A stretch of 64,000 nt of DNA from Clavibacter michiganensis subsp. tessellarius (GTDB taxonomy: Bacteria; Actinomycetota; Actinomycetes; Actinomycetales; Microbacteriaceae). The notes beneath the pieces were generated by a model, which was given only the letters and a program-made list of their open reading frames with translations, searched no databases and was not told the DNA's origin. Below are positions 62,312 to 64,000 of this stretch, in pieces. A program made the translations under genes and the position numbers. Location of the stretch: contig NZ_CP040788.1 in NCBI RefSeq assembly GCF_021922985.1, forward strand, positions 1,922,001 to 1,986,000, read 5' to 3'. Numbering within the stretch: position 1 is the stretch's first letter; each line of letters starts with the position of its first letter.

Positions 62312-63595
62312 CTAGTCGAGCTTCCCGTAGACCTGCTCGGAGAAGGTGCGCGTGTTGCCCTCGCCGTACTTGTAGACGGAGACGTACGCCTCGGTCGGGT
62401 CGCCGTTGTCATCGAAGCTGATCGGGCCGGAGAGGCCGTCGTAGTCGATGTCGGTGCCGTCCGCGATCAGCTTCGCGCAGTCGGCAAAGGTCTCGCACTT
62501 GGTGCCCCCCTCGGAGACCGACTTGAGGTTGGCCTTCAGCGTCGCGCCGTCGGTGGCCTTGCCCTGGAGCGCGGCGAGCGCGAGGAGCACGGTGCCGTCG
62601 TACGACTCGGCCGAGTAGCTGAAGACCGTGAGGGCGGGGTCGCCGTCGGCCTTCACCATCGCCTGGAGGCGGTCCTGGAAGTCCGACTTCGCCTCGACGC
62701 CGGGGTTCGTGAACTGCGCGCCCGCGATGTCGACGTTGGTGTCGGCCTCGGTGATGACGCCGTAGTTGCCGTCCGTGCCGTAGAGGTTGTTGAAGTCGAA
62801 GCCCTTCGACGCGAGCTGGTCGGCGATGGTCTTGATCTCGTCGAACGAGATGACGACGAGCGCGTCGGGGTTCGGCGCGAGCACCGAGGTGATGGCGCTG
62901 TTGAAGTCCGTCGCGGACGGCTCGAAGACCTGCTCGGCCGCGATGGTGGCGCCGTTGTCCTCGAGCGTCTTCTTGATGTTCTCCTCGAGCCCGGTGCCGT
63001 AGGCGTCGTTCATGTAGAGGATCGAGACGTTGGTCTTGCCGTCCTTCAGGATCTTGTTCCCGAGGATCCGGCCCTGCAGCACGTCCGACGGGGCGGTGCG
63101 CCAGTAGTAGCCGTCGTCCTTGTAGGTCGAGAAGTCGGGCGAGGTGTTCGCCGGCGAGAGCTGGATGACGCCGGCCTGGGTGACCTGGTCGATGAACGTC
63201 TTCGAGACGCCGGAGGACGCGGCGCCGATGATGGCGCTGTTGCCGTCCGCGATGAGCGACGTGGCCGACTGGCTGGCGATGTCGGTCGTGGTGTCGCCCG
63301 AGTCCTTGTCCGTCGCGGTCACCGTGATGCCGGCCTTGGCGTCGTTGATGTCCTGCTCGGCGAGGTGGACGCCCGCGAACTCGGGCGGGCCGAGGACGGC
63401 CAGGGTGCCCGTCTGCGGCAGGATCGTGCCGATCTTGAGGTCGAGGCCGCCGTCGGCGGTGGTGCCGCCGCTGCCGCCGCTGCCGCCGGAGCAGCCGGCG
63501 AGGACGAGGGCGCCGGCGACCGCGATGGTCACCGCGCTGAGGGCTGTGCGGGCAGATCGTGAGCGGGAGGACGTGACCCTGCCGAATGCGCTCAT
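62312..63595 (-). CDS. Branched-chain amino acid-type substrate-binding lipoprotein
   Basis: 427 residues. Signal peptide with lipobox LVLAGC, then a Gly-Ser linker. The mature part is a Leu/Ile/Val-binding type I fold: LKIGTILPQTGTLAVLGPPEFAGVHLAEQDIND, SLIADGNSAIIGAASS, YDGTVLLALAAL. It delivers ligand to LivHMGF, from which it is convergently transcribed. ATG 63595 has AAGGAG four bases before it. The exact ligand (amino acid, amide or urea) is not clear from sequence. A possible GlnR box lies about 120 bases upstream. Confidence 0.93.
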   Translation of the reverse strand: MSAFGRVTSSRSRSARTALSAVTIAVAGALVLAGCSGGSGGSGGTTADGGLDLKIGTILPQTGTLAVLGPPEFAGVHLAEQDINDAKAGITVTATDKDSGDTTTDIASQSATSLIADGNSAIIGAASSGVSKTFIDQVTQAGVIQLSPANTSPDFSTYKDDGYYWRTAPSDVLQGRILGNKILKDGKTNVSILYMNDAYGTGLEENIKKTLEDNGATIAAEQVFEPSATDFNSAITSVLAPNPDALVVISFDEIKTIADQLASKGFDFNNLYGTDGNYGVITEADTNVDIAGAQFTNPGVEAKSDFQDRLQAMVKADGDPALTVFSYSAESYDGTVLLALAALQGKATDGATLKANLKSVSEGGTKCETFADCAKLIADGTDIDYDGLSGPISFDDNGDPTEAYVSVYKYGEGNTRTFSEQVYGKLD

Positions 63596-63712
63596 GGTGC
63601 TCCTTATTGATGTGTGTGGTGATGCTCGGGAATGTGGTGCATGAGGCACGCGAATGCGCGCCCCGCCTGGTGCGACCCTATGGCGCGGATGAGACGGGCA
63701 CAATGCATCGGC

Positions 63713-63728
63713 ATTTCCGTCGTGTAAC
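63713..63728 (-). promoter_or_regulatory. Possible GlnR-type box upstream of the binding-protein gene
   Basis: The minus strand reads GTTAC-ACGACG-GAAAT, a 9-of-10 match to the actinobacterial GlnR half-site pair gTnAC-n6-GaAAc. The site lies about 120 bases before the start. Whether this genome carries GlnR is unknown. Confidence 0.35.
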
Positions 63729-63773
63729 GCGACCGGATCGTTACCTTTCGCGGAAAGCGCGACGGGATCCGTG

Positions 63774-64000
63774 TCAGATGCCGTCGGCGACAGCCGGTTC
63801 CCGCGGTGCGCGGGTCGTCGGCATTCCCGGCCGTCGGGACGCGCGGAGCATGTCGACGGTGAGCAGGACGAGCGCCGCCCACACGATCGCGAACCCGGCC
63901 CAGCGCTCCGGCGGCATCGCCTCGTGCATCACGAACACGCCGAACGCGAACTGCAGCAGCGGCGCGAGGTACTGCGTGAGGCCGATGACGGAGAGCGGGA
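63774..64000 (-). CDS. RarD/EamA-family transporter, C-terminal part (cut by window edge)
   Basis: About 75 C-terminal residues: LSVIGLTQYLAPLLQFAFGV, FVMHEAMPPERWAGFAIVW and AALVLLTVDML, matching the last two helices of RarD-type EamA permeases, where GLTQYLAP is a conserved block. A short charged tail follows. The stop is at 63774; the N-terminus lies beyond 64000. Substrate unknown. Confidence 0.8.
   Translation of the reverse strand, partial: PLSVIGLTQYLAPLLQFAFGVFVMHEAMPPERWAGFAIVWAALVLLTVDMLRASRRPGMPTTRAPREPAVADGI

Overview
The window is high-GC DNA (outside the rRNA operon) from a Gram-positive actinobacterium, most likely Microbacteriaceae and probably Clavibacter. Supporting signs are the 16S rRNA, GTG and TTG starts, promoters whose TANNNT -10 boxes sit right at the start codon (leaderless genes), the sucC-sucD-PerM-purN-purH order typical of actinobacteria, guaB3 beside guaB, and two large secreted subtilases of the kind found in plant-pathogenic Clavibacter. 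The genus call is inference; no database search was possible.

Layout. 1-12 kb: glyA (cut by the window edge) behind a ZTP riboswitch, a degenerate amylosucrase-like protein, a small membrane protein, a LysR regulator divergent from an MFS exporter, an aldo/keto reductase, an MntR-like regulator facing its likely target mntH (with a perfect palindrome at the mntH promoter), a HAD phosphatase, a 48-bp minisatellite, a second MFS exporter and purU. 12.4-20 kb: two tandem secreted subtilases of about 1,200 residues. 20-28.6 kb: icd with a palindromic operator, a GNAT-ATL gene pair, a lipoprotein, a heterodimeric ABC exporter preceded by a 32-codon upstream ORF, and a membrane-anchored dimethylargininase-like enzyme.

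28.7-34.5 kb: one rRNA operon on the minus strand (16S-23S-5S, no spacer tRNA) with promoter, processing leader and terminator. 34.7-40.4 kb: sucC-sucD and PerM-purN-purH, all minus strand. 40.6-48.3 kb: an MpaB-like oxygenase, a thioester-domain surface protein with an LAXTG sorting signal, pcrA helicase with a hexanucleotide repeat upstream, a glycerophosphodiester phosphodiesterase and a Bax-inhibitor-1 family protein. 48.3-57.6 kb: a minus-strand guanine-nucleotide cluster (guaB, guaB3, guaA) interrupted by a KhtT/KhtU-like cation antiporter, SURF1 and DUF3817 genes, several coupled by overlapping stop and start codons. 57.8-63.6 kb: a branched-chain-amino-acid-type ABC importer (livHMGF) convergent with its probable binding-protein gene. 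The window ends inside a rarD-like transporter gene.

Genes that appear to work together: ZTP riboswitch, glyA, purU, purN and purH (one-carbon and purine supply); guaB, guaB3 and guaA (GMP synthesis); MntR and mntH (manganese control); both ABC exporter halves; livHMGF plus the binding protein. The most unusual items are the thioester/LAXTG adhesin, the uORF before the ABC exporter, the secreted domain fused to LivH, the membrane-DDAH fusion and several tandem repeats beside genes.
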